Source of the DNA: Saccharomycopsis fibuligera x Saccharomycopsis cf. fibuligera
Lineage: Eukaryota; Ascomycota; Saccharomycetes; Ascoideales; Saccharomycopsidaceae
Assembly: GCA_001936135.1 (NCBI GenBank)
Contig: CP012816.1
Coordinates: 499,501-563,500 of the forward strand
Direction: 5' to 3'
Length of the DNA stretch: 64,000 bases
Part shown: piece by piece, positions 9,556 to 20,151 of the stretch
How the letters are laid out: each line of letters starts with the position of its first letter
Position numbering within the stretch: position 1 is the first letter of the stretch
Notes under the pieces: generated by a model
Told to the model about the DNA's origin: nothing
The model's database searches: none
The model's input: the letters and a program-made list of their open reading frames with translations, nothing else
Translations under genes and position numbers: made by a program

Positions 9556-10227
9556 CCACAGTTTGATAATGTTTTTCCATCATGTCCAAAACATCGTCCA
9601 AGTTTCTTTTGCTGGAGATCATGTTGACCACAGTTCTAACTTGTGTCATAGGACCGCGGAGTCCTTGAAGAACTTGTTCAGTTAATGATTCGTCACTTAA
9701 AGGATAGTTGATTCTTCGTGCCGTTTCTTCTAACAGTCTGATTTCCTTGGCAAAATTATCAACATCATAATTACCAGCATAACGGATGTTAATAACTTGT
9801 TTCATGATATCGTGTGGTTCAACGATGTATTTGGTAGCTTTCATGATTTTAAGTAAGGTTTTGCAAACGTGTTGTCCTCGTTAAGAAGATCACTATAGTC
9901 ACCAACAGTTGCTTTAAGGATTGAGTTTACCCACCATTGTTCTTTTTCTGTGAGTTTTGGAAATTCGTCCTGGTTGGTTGAAGGCTGTTGAATGAACTCT
10001 GAAACGCCTGTAATATCCAACATAAAAAGCATAGATTGCAATTGACTGAAGTACTGGACTTTGTTTCTAAGGGTTAAAGTATCCATCTGTGCTCTAACAT
10101 CTTTGAGCATTGTGATTGGGTTGATGCCCTGGATAGCGTAATTTACGCTAGCAGCGGAGTTCGCACCATTTCGGAATACTGACATCTCAGGGTTCATGTT
10201 TTTAGAGGTAAAAGCCTTGTATTTCAA
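9416..10227 (-). pseudogene. gag: Copia-type Gag of element 1, frameshifted
   Basis: The first segment (10227-9841) begins MKYKAFTSKNMNPEMSVFR; the second Met, at 10194, is equally plausible. It ends at a TGA that overlaps the ATG of the second segment (9844-9416) as ATGA. The junction sits in a run of four A, and loss of one A would explain the shift. The two segments together resemble a copia capsid (LTEKEQWWVNSIL, then LQGLRGP) with a Lys-rich tail and no zinc knuckle. The start codon is in the 5' LTR, as in the neighbouring Ty3-like element. An alternative is programmed stop-restart translation, which I consider less likely. Confidence 0.75.
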
Positions 10228-10434
10228 GTATAACTAAATAATAATAAATATATAAAAATATTGGGTTGGACCATGTATAAATACTAATCAGACTGAATAC
10301 AAAACATGTTATTGATTCGCGATTAATAGTAGTAAATACGTGTATCTTGCTGCAAGATAAAAGATTTGCGAAGTTATTCAGTAATAAATGTTGGTTAACT
10401 GTATTCAGTTTTGTTGGTCTAGAACTCAATGTTC
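10172..10434 (-). repeat. 5' LTR of copia element 1
   Basis: Direct repeat of 5250-5513. It contains the gag start codon region. The TGGTGCGAAC just inside could be a primer site, but I could not assign the tRNA. Confidence 0.8.
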
Positions 10435-10438
10435 CTCA

Positions 10439-10645
10439 CATTCTGTCTTTCAGACTATATATAATAATTCCATTACTCACCCATAATGCTCAGGTGTTGA
10501 AAAAGTTTCCATCAGATCTTTGATGTTGTTCTCCTTAGCAACTATGCGTGCGTTCAAATGTTCTCGGCCGCAAAAGGCAGTTTACCAAAAAGGAGATTAT
10601 ACCAAATGGACGGTATGAAAGATGTTAATTGGTATAAATCCAACA
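10439..10645 (-). repeat. Left LTR of copia element 2, inner part
   Basis: This 207-bp piece ends at CCAACA (TGTTGG on the element strand). It matches the right LTR portion at about 16157-16363. Directly inside lies AAGGGGGTA on the minus strand, a clear polypurine tract, so this is the start of the 3' LTR of element 2. About 69 bp present in the right LTR are missing at the point where element 1 sits. Confidence 0.82.
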
Positions 10646-10652
10646 TACCCCC

Positions 10653-13600
10653 TTAAACTGTATTTCGTGGCTCAAAAACTAAGTCACATATGTTACTCAT
10701 GATCACCGTAGTAACTGGCTTTGTGAGTATATCTGCTAGCTGTAGTGATAAAGGGACATGCTCAATGGTAAATTCATGTCCCTGGTATCTGTCTAGAGCA
10801 ACGTTCAAACGCACAGCATAATGTTTAGATTTTGATGAAACATTACCATTGATGACTTTCTTTATGGCAGACGTATTGTCAACCTTCAATAAGTATGGTA
10901 ACCGTTCTTTAACGACACCAATGACTATCAATAATTCATTTAGCCAAGACGCTTCATTGGTAGCTGCTGTAACCGCTTGTAATTCTGCTTCAGTAGATGA
11001 TTGACACGTTAAAGCTGTTTGTGTGGATTTCCAGTGAATGTTGGCATTATTTAAGCGGAAGAGGTATCCTATTGTAGACCGCCTATTCTCTGGTTCTTGT
11101 GCATAATCGCTATCACTGTAACCTATTAGTCTCTTATCGCTTTTATCTTCTCCATATCTAAGCGCTCTTTCCTTTGTCTGTAGTAGATAGCCGAATACTC
11201 TAATAATTTGATCAAAGAAGACTCGGTGTGGATAATGAGAAAATTTAGCTAGATAATTTATTGCATGAAGTGCGTCTGGCCGACTCATTGTACCAATATA
11301 TAATAGTGTTCCAATCAATCTCCGATACCGGGTTACCCTTGTGTTCAACTCTTGTTGATCAACGTCGAGTGGGTTATCATTTCTATTAAAGTAAAAACCT
11401 GGTGTCAATGGTGTTTTTAACATTCTGTTAGGGCTTTGTATATCATACTCCCTGCAGGAGTTGATGATGTACTGCTCTTGATCTAGCAGAATGCTGACCA
11501 CTTGGTTGTCGTTACCTCTCTCCACTTTTAGGTCGGTACCTAGAAATTTCTGTTTGCCACCGTGATCTGCTGCAATGATCTTGATTGTGTATTTCGCCAT
11601 TAGCAGGCGGACAATAGAGTCTAATTCGTGTTCACTAACAGCAGTTATAAGGAAATCATCAACAAAAATACCAATAATTGCACAAACTATTCCTTCTGTA
11701 TTTACCTTAATAAAGGTGCTTGGAAATGCATGGTTCTTCTTAAATCCTATCTCAGTAAGATAGTCTGAAATGCTGTTGTGCCATAGATTACCACTCTGTC
11801 GTAAACCGTAAAGAGCCTTGCGCAGTCGGTATATAACTTTCTCCCCGGGGCTTACCGTTACGTTACACTGGATACCTTGTGGTCTGTAGATATAGACCTC
11901 GTCTTGCAAATCAGCATTCAAATAGGCCGTAGTTACATCAATCTGTGCAAAATACCAACTTTGCATTGCCGTAGCTGCTAGGATAGATCTGGCTATCTCC
12001 GCCCGAAGTGTTGGGGAATAGGTACTCACGAAGGTCTCGGAGTGTTGAATACCTCCTCGAGCGACTAATCGCGCCTTTTCTCGCCCGTCACTTTTTCGGG
12101 AGAAGACCCAGCGAGTGGGAATTGTTTTGCGCAATTTTGCCAGATCTGATGTCACAATGGGGATGGGATCCCAGGTGATGAGTGATTTGTGTGACATTAT
12201 TTCCCTTTTGATAGCATCATGGAACCCTGGTAATAGTGTGGCTGTTAGATACGACTTTGGTATGGATGCTAAAGCATGCACCTTTACTCGTTTTACCTTG
12301 AAGTTTGTGTTATGCGTAGTTGGTTTTCTTTTAAGGCTTGTAAAAGACTTGAGCCAAAATGGGGTGGTTTGTTTGTTCTTCGAATCACCACTTTGAGTGA
12401 TTGCGTTACTCGGATTTGATTGGTGACTCGGTATCAGTTTCACTGGCGGGCACATCGTGCGCGATGAGCCTAAGCAGCATTGTTCAGTGGGTAGTTGTTG
12501 CTCATCAAGTAATTGAGACAGTTTTACCCCGTCCTCAATGGGTAGTAATTGCTTATCAAATATTTTATGCATTCTTAGACCGTCCTCATTGGGTAGTAGC
12601 TGCTCATTAGGTAGATGTGACACTTTTATCCCGTCCTCAATGGGTAGTAGTTGCTTATCAAATATTTTATGCATTCTTAGACCGTCCTCATTGGGTAGTA
12701 GCTGCTCATTAGGTAGATGTGACACTTTTATCCCGTCCTCAATGGGTAGTAGTTGCTTATCAAATATTTTATGCAGTCTTAGACCGTCCTCATTGGGTAG
12801 TAGTTGTTCATCACCTATTTGTGGCAATGTTTGCCCGTCCTCACTGAGTGGTTGTTGCTCGCCATGAATGTCTGATAGTTTGCGTTTTGTGGTTTTCGCA
12901 GGCGCGACCGGTGTCTGGGAGACTTCCTCGTCAGAGACGATGACCTGTTCTATGGAGGTTTTGGAATGGTCTCCGTTCCTAACACTGGTACTCAGTGCCA
13001 ATGATTGCCGCTCGCTGCTCAGATCCAAAACTTCGAGGTTGTTCTTGCTATTATCAAATTCCACTCGTCTCGAATTTCTAAGACAATTTTGTTTCTGTTC
13101 CTGTACATCATTGCCATATTCATCATCATCCTTTTCTCCCATCGCTTCTTCTTCTTCTGCATCAGTTTCTGGCATAGTTGGTTGTTCGTTAGAATCACTG
13201 TCAACTCGCTCATTTTCATATGAGTCCATAATTTCTTCATCATTCCCAGAATAGTATATCTCCTCGACATGTTCTTGCCCCCTTGAATTTATCTCGTTGT
13301 GATCTTCAACAGAAAAGTCATACTGATTGTCATTTTCAAATGCTATGTTGTCGAGTTTTCCACCACTTAGTTTGAGATTTATGTAGTCTGGGTAGAGGAT
13401 ACTTTGTCTAAAGAACAGAATATGACGAGTGTATTCAAAGAATCCCTTTTTTTTTGCATCAATGGGACTGGAATAAAGGTTGTGACTCCGTGTGTTTGTT
13501 CATCATGTCCCAAATAGATTCGTATGTGGCTTCTGGTTTCAAGTTTTCCTTCGTTTGGTGGGATGTGAACACTCACAATTTCCCCGAATATACGTAGCCG

Positions 13601-14870
13601 CCTAGCATCGAGTGGTTCTATTCCTATTAGTTTAGCTGCGGATGTCTTTAACTGCGTATTATAAACATTATTTCGAATGGTTGTAACGTAAAGTATTGCT
13701 TCTGGCCAGAATTTTGATTGTAGTTTGCCACTGTGAAGTATTGTTCGCGCGTCACTTAATAGCGTTTGATTGAGGCGCTCGGACATTTCGTTGGATGCCG
13801 GAGTGTATCCGCTTGTGGTGTGTGATTCAATTCAGGCTTCACTCAATATGTCTGTGACCTCGAAGTTTAGATATTCGGTCCCCCTATCGGTGAAGAGGCT
13901 TTTCACACGAAATCCGCGCTCAGCAAATTGATTTTCCACCCATCGAATAGAGTGAAATAACTTGTCCTTTACCTCATTCTTTTTGTATATGGTGAAGGCT
14001 TTAGTGTAGCCAGTGTACTGGTCGCGAAAGGTGACAAAATAATTTGGTGTGTCATTAATTTTCGTACCTAGTTCGCAAACATCCGAAACCATGTTTTCAA
14101 ATGGATTTCTCTTTATGTACATCAGTCTCGAGCTTGGGACTCCAGCATGTTTCTTTCCCTTTGCAATAGCACACTCATAGCAATGTTCCTTTGCATTTAG
14201 TGATGCAATTTTTGTTGGATCTGCTATAATTGTATTGTGAGTGTTTGATGGAAGATTTTAATGAGTTATTGTTAACGTGTCCTAGAATGCTATGAAAACC
14301 ACTAGCAATTGATGCTATTAATCTCACTCTATTCTTAATAATATACTTTCCACTCAGCCATGTAAGGTCGTCTATTACCTCAATTTCAAGATTATAATGG
14401 CCATGTTTTAGGACCTTCACAATTTTCTTTTTACCTCCAACTTCTATTACTTTAACATCGAAACTGTCTAGTTTCTGTATTAATGAGCTCTCATTTATAA
14501 TAGCCTATGGTGCTGAGGGAGCATAATAGCAGTCAAGCTTAATCATAGAGCCTCCTATGCGCAATATCATCTTGCCATGATCTAGGATTTTGATATTACC
14601 ATCTAGTGTGTTTAGGTCTACGTTGGGGTAGTAATTATCATCAGAATTCGTGTAATTCCCTATGTGTGATAAATCAGTGGTGAGGGTAGCCTGGCTTCCT
14701 CCGTCGATAAGGATAAGTGTATCGTCGGCTATAATTGAATTAATTGTGCGAGTGCCTCGCTTGATAATTCCCATCGGATTTTGTGTTGTGGATTTCGGAT
14801 TCCTGATATATTTTCTCAGTTTTTCCGTGATTGTACGTTCTTGACCTATATGCTTTATTGTAGGTTCCAA
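10653..14870 (-). pseudogene. pol: Copia-type Pol of element 2, decayed
   Basis: Pieces in order: protease-like LIDGGSQ, where the usual D-S/T-G has become D-G-G; a TAG at 14505-14507; a zinc region (HSILGH…HCYEC) with a one-base shift near 14225-14245; the integrase core (FRDQYTGYTKA, FTDRGTEYL); a TGA at 13832-13834; the integrase end (MSERLNQTLL); then a shift in a run of nine A at 13447-13455. From there one frame of more than 858 codons runs to 10653, with an acidic linker, a 17-residue tandem repeat, an intact RT (ARLVARG, FVDDFLIT) and RNase H (YSDSDYAQ, SSTEAEL). The RT-RNase H part is still open although the front is broken. Confidence 0.87.
12480..12857 (-). repeat. 51-bp tandem repeat in Pol linker
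   Basis: About seven copies of a 17-residue unit of the form Q-L-L-P-x-E-D-G followed by nine variable residues, in the linker between integrase and RT. Pairs of units alternate (…RMHKIFDK / …KVSHLPNE), giving a 102-bp higher-order period that is nearly perfect in the middle copies. Confidence 0.9.
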
Positions 14871-15663
14871 CTGATCGATCTTTCATAAATACAGCTTTTC
14901 TGATCATTCCTTTATGATATCTTCCTAATTTGTCCTCATAATCTCCTATAGAATGAAATAGTTTGTAGGGATCATAGGTTTCATCGTTAGCTGCTCGAGG
15001 ATTGATGTCATCAGAGAACTCACTATAGTTTTCATCAAGGTTTAAAAACAAAGTACCTGCAATCACATTTTCTTCCAATCTAATATTGTTCCATTTGAGT
15101 GAATCCATTACAATGAAAACTGGGTTAATGTACCGAATAAGGTCACCCTTTTGGTTGCCTAACTTTAGTGCGGCAAACTTTGCCTTAGCTGCTTCCTCGG
15201 TAAGAATAAGGTCCAAACAGTTTTCACGCAACATCGCCAAAATTTGCATTGATTATTTCTTGTATTCGTCGGGTCTGTTATTGTTGATCTGCGAAATGTG
15301 AGCAAGAGATGTATCAGTAGTGTTTCTGATTACATTTTCAACAATGAATTCCGTTTCTTCGTCTTGCATCTCTATGATCCCTTTTTCGAAGCAAGTAACA
15401 AAATTCTTGTATCCTCTCTAAGATAATCTATGCTTCAATGCATTATAATAATTGATGAAGTTTGCGTTTGAATTCTTCAACGCGCTCAATTTTGGAATAG
15501 ATTTGGATATACGGTCTTGAATGTCGTAAAGTTCCGTGGCCGTTTTTGCAGTAGCGTCTTTGGATAGAGATAGATTGTTAATACCAGCAATCAACTCTTG
15601 AAATTTTGGGATGTTTTCCTCTTTAACATCGTCTGGGCTTTTGTTTTTACTTTCGTGGTTCAT
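14740..15663 (-). pseudogene. gag: Copia-type Gag of element 2, two stops
   Basis: One frame begins MNHESKNKSPDD at 15663 and ends at 14740. It is interrupted by TAG at 15418-15420 and TAA at 15253-15255. The last part overlaps pol by 131 nt in the +1 frame. I recognise no zinc knuckle. Its role as gag is inferred from position and frame more than from motifs. Confidence 0.7.
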
Positions 15664-15970
15664 AGCTATTATTCTGTTAATATTTCATTGTGCTTCTAAT
15701 TTGTGTCAAATTGTTTCTTGGCCGATAAGTCCTAATGTATATCTAAATGGTTGCTAGTCATCCGAGGCTGTTTCATTACCAGTTGATGAAACTTCTGCCC
15801 GATATCTTATCCTGTGTTGCCGTAGCAATTATGACTATCAATTAACATTAATCAAGTATGTAACCACGGGTAATAAAACGTGAGGAAGTTACTGTGTCTA
15901 ATATGCAACTAGATTCAGCAATTGGAAGGATGGATAATTTAATAACCACCGCATCCTGTCTGTAACGCCA

Positions 15971-16363
15971 TGTCGGAGTAGTGTGACTAGATCTGCTACC
16001 AATACCTGAGGTTGTCCCCTCTGGATAGCACTGGTTAGACTAGTCTCTCCTCCAGTAGTGAAGGATAGCCACTTACTAAGATACTAATATTTTTCTTTAG
16101 TAATGAAATTGGACATATATTCCTTGCCTATTATAAACTATATCATTAAATAAAAACATTCTGTCTTTCAGACTATATATAATAATTTCATTCCTCACCC
16201 ATAATGCTCAGGTGATGAAAAATTTTCCATCACATCTTTGATGTTGTTCTCCTTAGCAAACATGCGTGCGCTCAAATGTTCTCGGCCGCAAAAGGCAGTT
16301 TACCAAAAAGGAGATTATACCAAATTGACGGTATGAAAGATGTTAATTGGTATAAATCCGACA
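15971..16363 (-). repeat. 5' LTR of copia element 2
   Basis: This 393-bp copy runs from TGTCGG to CCGACA. The 3' LTR matches it in two blocks. Immediately inside, TGGCGTTACAGAC is the likely primer site; its tRNA is not identified. Ten bases further right, CCAACA at 16368-16373 repeats the LTR start, so a small terminal duplication may be present. Confidence 0.82.
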
Positions 16364-16441
16364 AAATCCAACAATAAGAAACGTGTCTAAAATACTTAGT
16401 AGAGAACTGACCCACTTTAGAACACAGCGCAGTGTCCAGAA

Positions 16442-16512
16442 GGTTGTGTAGTGTAGAGGTTAACACGACGGATTCTGATTCCGTAGACCCCAGTTCGAAC
16501 CCGGGCATGACC
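16442..16512 (+). tRNA. tRNA-Gln (anticodon CTG)
   Basis: A 71-nt cloverleaf can be drawn: acceptor GGTTGTG/CATGACC (7 bp with G-U pairs), D arm TAGTGTAGAGGTTAACAC, anticodon stem ACGGA/TCCGT with loop TTCTGAT (anticodon CTG, reads CAG), and T arm CCCAG/CCGGG around TTCGAAC with one A-C mismatch. A box TAGTGTAGAGG and B box AGTTCGAACCC are present. The bases resemble yeast tRNA-Gln. No strong T-run follows at once (only TTT 6 nt on), so termination is unclear. Note that anticodon CTG is not the Ser tRNA that reads codon CTG. Confidence 0.85.
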
Positions 16513-17455
16513 TCAAGTTTCGTACACTCGTTATGAGTGTTCTGAAGTTCGCCTTCACCTCGAAGGTGAAAAGACTGTTGGGTGTTAATACTCTCCTTGG
16601 TTTTTTTTCTACTTGCTTAATATAGAAGTACTGGCGCTTGAAAATCTGTTCCCGGAGGAAGAATTTGTTCTCGAGAAGCCATGAGTTTCATATCGAGGAA
16701 ACGTAACGCATAATTACGCAAGGAAACAGTTACTACTTTCAAGCCAGCCGGAACGCCTTAAATGAGTCACAGAAACAGAATTTTTAGCGTTTTGGCATTT
16801 GAATAATAATTGCTGTTACGAGAAAACTCATACCTTTTATCTCCGAGTTGAAAAGTTTAAGTTATAAAGTGAGGAATCTACGTGATACTTTGGAAATTTA
16901 ACACGTAAAAGACATGAACAGTGCTCGCGCGAGGACGTTATCAACAAACAAAATGGAGCTGTCTCAGACGGTATCTCAAAAACTGAGTACTGGTTGTAGA
17001 AAGTACTGAAGCCCTAGACTGTATTTTAATATAATCGCCAAAACGGTACTTAGACTTTACGGCTGGCTTTATAATACGTTTTTTGGTAAATTCCTCTCTC
17101 AGACCCTTCTTGGTTGCAGTGCTTGCTTTGCAACTATTGATCTGAGTGTAGTCCAGTGTACTTCTCAGTATTGTTATACATCACTTTTTTCTGAGGATTC
17201 CGTATTAGCGCTGCCGTAAAGAACTTATCTGCAAACTGTTTATATTCGTTAGGGATGTTTGAATATAGTAAGAAATGGTACAAAAGCATCTACTAAATTG
17301 AAAAATATGATGTCAGAGATATAAATTAAACCAAGAATGGTAGAAATAAACAAGTAAAAATGATATTAATAAACAAATAAAAAGGATAAAAAAGGCAGCC
17401 CCAAAAAAAGAAAGGCTTGGTTTAATTGCCTTATGTGCGCTCCACAAGACTACAG
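16513..17455. other. Intergenic, no gene seen
   Basis: I see no coding or RNA feature. The right part holds the 3' flank of the phospholipase-like gene; an A-rich stretch around 17370-17410 could serve in 3' end formation. Confidence 0.5.
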
Positions 17456-20151
17456 CTAGCTGTAACACAAGTTAGCAAAGCACGTATCACAGATTTGGGG
17501 TACCTCAAACGTCTTATTGAAGTAATTAGCATTCATACCCAGCTGTATTCTATCAAATTCACGTTTCAACGTAGCACAAGCAATGCATTTATCATAGAGC
17601 GGTGTTTCTGTAGAATTTTGCTGAGTCACAATGTTATAACCATTATTGATCATGCCGAAAACTTCCTCTGGAGTATAGGACAGCTTGAAAGTAGAAGTAT
17701 TTGAAGGAAAAGTGTGAGCATAATTGGGAAGATACACGATTAAAGGTGGAAGCCATAAAAGGGGTTTATGTGCTTCATTACTGGCAGTGAAGATTGCTTC
17801 ACGTCTTAAGGGATAGTCGCTCAAATTGCATCCAAAAAAGGTGGGCTTTTGCGTGAAATTATTAGACTCCATTTCCTGCAAGGTTGGGATCTTGGGAAAT
17901 GTGCTATGATGGTACAAAGCTGACTGGTTACCGGCAATATGAACATCATCATCACCATCATGTTTGTAAGTGACAGTTGACATATTGAATAAATTGTGGT
18001 TCTTCTTGTATCGGTTAAATGTTGCTCGCAGAGCTACTCCTTTTGGCAAATTATTCCGATCAGAGGTCGAATCAATCGCAAAAATGATATCTACATTTCT
18101 AGCTTCTTGCAAGAAAGGATGAAACGGTATGTTTTGTTTGTCCTCGCCTCCATCAACCAAAAATAGTTGAGGTGAGTTGATGACATCAGGAGGAGCGCCT
18201 GATTCCTTGTAACCATAGAACGGGTTTGGTGCAACCAACGCATAATCAGGATGGTTTTTCAATCGCTCTTTTGAGCCTTTTCCTAAACCTAGCGTGAATA
18301 GTATAAGCTTCATTGCATCTGAAGTACGCTTTCGGGCTGATGAAACAGCTTGCCATACATATATAAGCACATTATTGAATAGTGAAGAAGATGTGGCAGT
18401 TATAAATCCTATGTCATCAAACCCTGCAACACATAAAGAGGAACCGTTTTGAGCTTTGAATATAGGCGTATTGTTGAAAAGAGCGGAACCAAGATATTTG
18501 GTACTGACAAATGCATTAAGATAATGGTCCCATGAGCCAAACTCATACGGTGTGAACTCATAAACTTGAGAATTGTGACTAACAGCTGGGGTATTTGGCC
18601 ATCTTGCGTTGGTGAGTATAATAGGAAAAGGCATATCGAAACTTTTGAATGTGTCTAGCTGCTCAACATCGGACAAAGCAGGAGTAGTGTATTCGTCGAC
18701 AGTTCCTGCAAACAACTTATCTGCCAAAGCCCTAGCCCAGTAATCAGTGAAAGTAATGCGAAACCCTGCTAGCTTTTTGAGTTTTACCTGAAAATGTAGT
18801 CTTTGATAGAATTTGGATATTTTGCTCCAAGACTGACCTCTAGCTGGCGACTTTTCAGACGCACTCTTCACATATAAACTACTATTAGTGACTGTTGTTA
18901 GTGTGTGTGGACTACTAAAAAGAGGCATATGTAAAGTTTCTGTGCTAGTGGCACCCATTTCGTTAAAGAGGACATCTGCAGAGGTGCTCGGAAGTTCGCC
19001 CTCAAAATCCCAGCGGGTTGAAAGAGAATTATCATCGCTCTCGTTGACGTAATATCTTGAGGTATAATCAAAGTCATAGCTGGTAGTGCTGGGCCCTGTG
19101 GAACAGCTTGCATGGGTGTCGATCTCCGTAACAGAACGAGAATCAATTGAGGAAAAATTAGACGTTGTGCTTATTGGATATGTTACTTGAGGTGGGAAGG
19201 TGGTGAGAGAAGAAGTTATCACTTGTGGCTGTGACAACCGTGGAATAACTCTTGGGGTTCTTCTCAATCTCCGCAACCTTTCCACTGCGTAAGACGATAA
19301 GTCGCCACTCAAATTGTTCAGTTCAGCAATAACATCTTCCAGCGCTACTCTAATCGACCGGGCAATTTGACGTTTCTCGAAACGCTCTGATCTTAATTCA
19401 GAAGATGAAGTTCTAGCGTACCTCTTTTCAAAATTAAATGTTTGTCGTGAATCGCTAAATGAGTTTTTCCTAGACTCAAAGTCAATGTCAGAAACTCCTT
19501 CTAGTAGTGGCTGTTCAAATTTCCAAAAATCATCACTGTCTCTCAGTTCGACAACAGGCTTAAAATCATGCATTACCAAGGAACTCACCAACCAACTTCC
19601 ACCAGAGACGCCTGCCAGATACGAAGCAGACTGAAGTATACCTCCCAGGTGACCAGCATCGCTGCTATTTGGGGTTCTGGAGTCGAAAGCCGCTAAAGCA
19701 CCTGCACCGTTAAGCATTGATCTAAAGCCACCACCGCTTATTGCAATAGATATGATGACAGGTTTCGATAAGAGCTGGTAAAAGCTCTGGACATCAAAGT
19801 CATCGCCAATTCCTACTCTATCAAGGAATTGTTTGTGAGCATTGGACGTCTTAACGTTTCTCTGTTCAATGTAGACTTTTTCCTTATCACTCAAGTATTG
19901 CTTCAAATTTTAGTAAAAACTATACTTAATAGCTACTATTTAAATGACAGTGATTATTAACATACGTTTGCCACTCTTATCAGTGGTCCTTGCGGACATG
20001 GAACCAAATATGGAGCATAGCTTTTCTTGTCTGCAAGACTCTGCTCCAAACTCAAGTCATACTCAAATGTAAAATCTGATATTGGAGAAAGTGTGGCGGC
20101 CATGCATTGTGAAATAAGAGCTTGTAGCGCCCAGCGAGGTACCCACTTCAT
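17456..20151 (-). CDS. Phospholipase B / lysophospholipase family protein
   Basis: Two exons (20151-19966 and 19900-17456) give about 876 residues. The PLA2/PLB catalytic pattern is complete: GGGFRSM (Arg at about 122), nucleophile elbow GVSGGSW (Ser at about 161), and LVDGGED (Asp at about 645). Family members cleave acyl chains from (lyso)phospholipids at the cell surface or in secretory compartments. Exon 1 encodes a short hydrophobic N-terminus and the family-typical SYAPYLVPCP; splicing restores the LSDKEK...RNVKT block that follows in PLBs. It is longer than usual PLBs because of roughly 230 Ser/Thr/Arg-rich residues inserted after about residue 180. There is no C-terminal GPI-type hydrophobic tail. 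It could be a Spo1-like or a secreted PLB; I give no symbol. Confidence 0.87.
19901..19965 (-). other. Intron of the phospholipase B-like gene
   Basis: This 65-bp intron has donor GTATGT, branch-like TACTAAA and acceptor AAG. It splits between Asn62 and Gln63. Without it, the frame from the first ATG stops after two more codons, and the long downstream frame has no ATG at its start. Confidence 0.85.

Larger units (their letters stand above)
5250..10434 (-). mobile_element. Degenerate Ty1/copia-type element 1, nested
   Basis: The element is on the minus strand, flanked by direct repeats 5250-5513 and 10172-10434 (about 263 bp, roughly a dozen differences, so not recent). Domain order gag-protease-integrase-RT-RNase H is that of Ty1/copia. 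It lies inside the left LTR of element 2. Possible target duplication CTTAC/CTCAC (5246-5250, 10435-10439). The LTR ends, GAACATTG and CAGTATTC on the element strand, form an imperfect inverted repeat but are not the usual TG...CA, so the exact boundaries may be off by a few bases. Gag has one frameshift and pol has four in-frame TAA codons, so it cannot be autonomous. Confidence 0.85.
10439..16363 (-). mobile_element. Degenerate Ty1/copia-type element 2
   Basis: The element is on the minus strand with its 5' LTR at 15971-16363 and its 3' LTR split into 10439-10645 and 5133-5249. The LTR has inverted ends TGTCGG/CCGACA. Gag and pol relics fill the interior, with pol in the +1 frame relative to gag. 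There are four in-frame stops and two indels in total, and the LTRs have diverged more than in element 1. This fits an older insertion later hit by element 1. The bases flanking the two outer ends do not match, so one flank was probably rearranged. The right end is 78 bp upstream of a tRNA-Gln gene. Confidence 0.85.

Noticed and set aside
12480-12857. Regular repeats resembling a CRISPR-like array
   Set aside because: The units are contiguous, in frame with pol, and encode a 17-residue repeat; there are no unique spacers, and the host is a yeast.
16364-16373. Target-site duplication for copia element 2
   Set aside because: Bases next to the right end (AAATC or ATAAG) do not match those left of 5133 (TTGGC), so no duplication can be shown.
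16442-16512. tRNA-Ser that decodes CTG
   Set aside because: The anticodon is CTG, which reads CAG (Gln). The cloverleaf is class I and resembles yeast tRNA-Gln.
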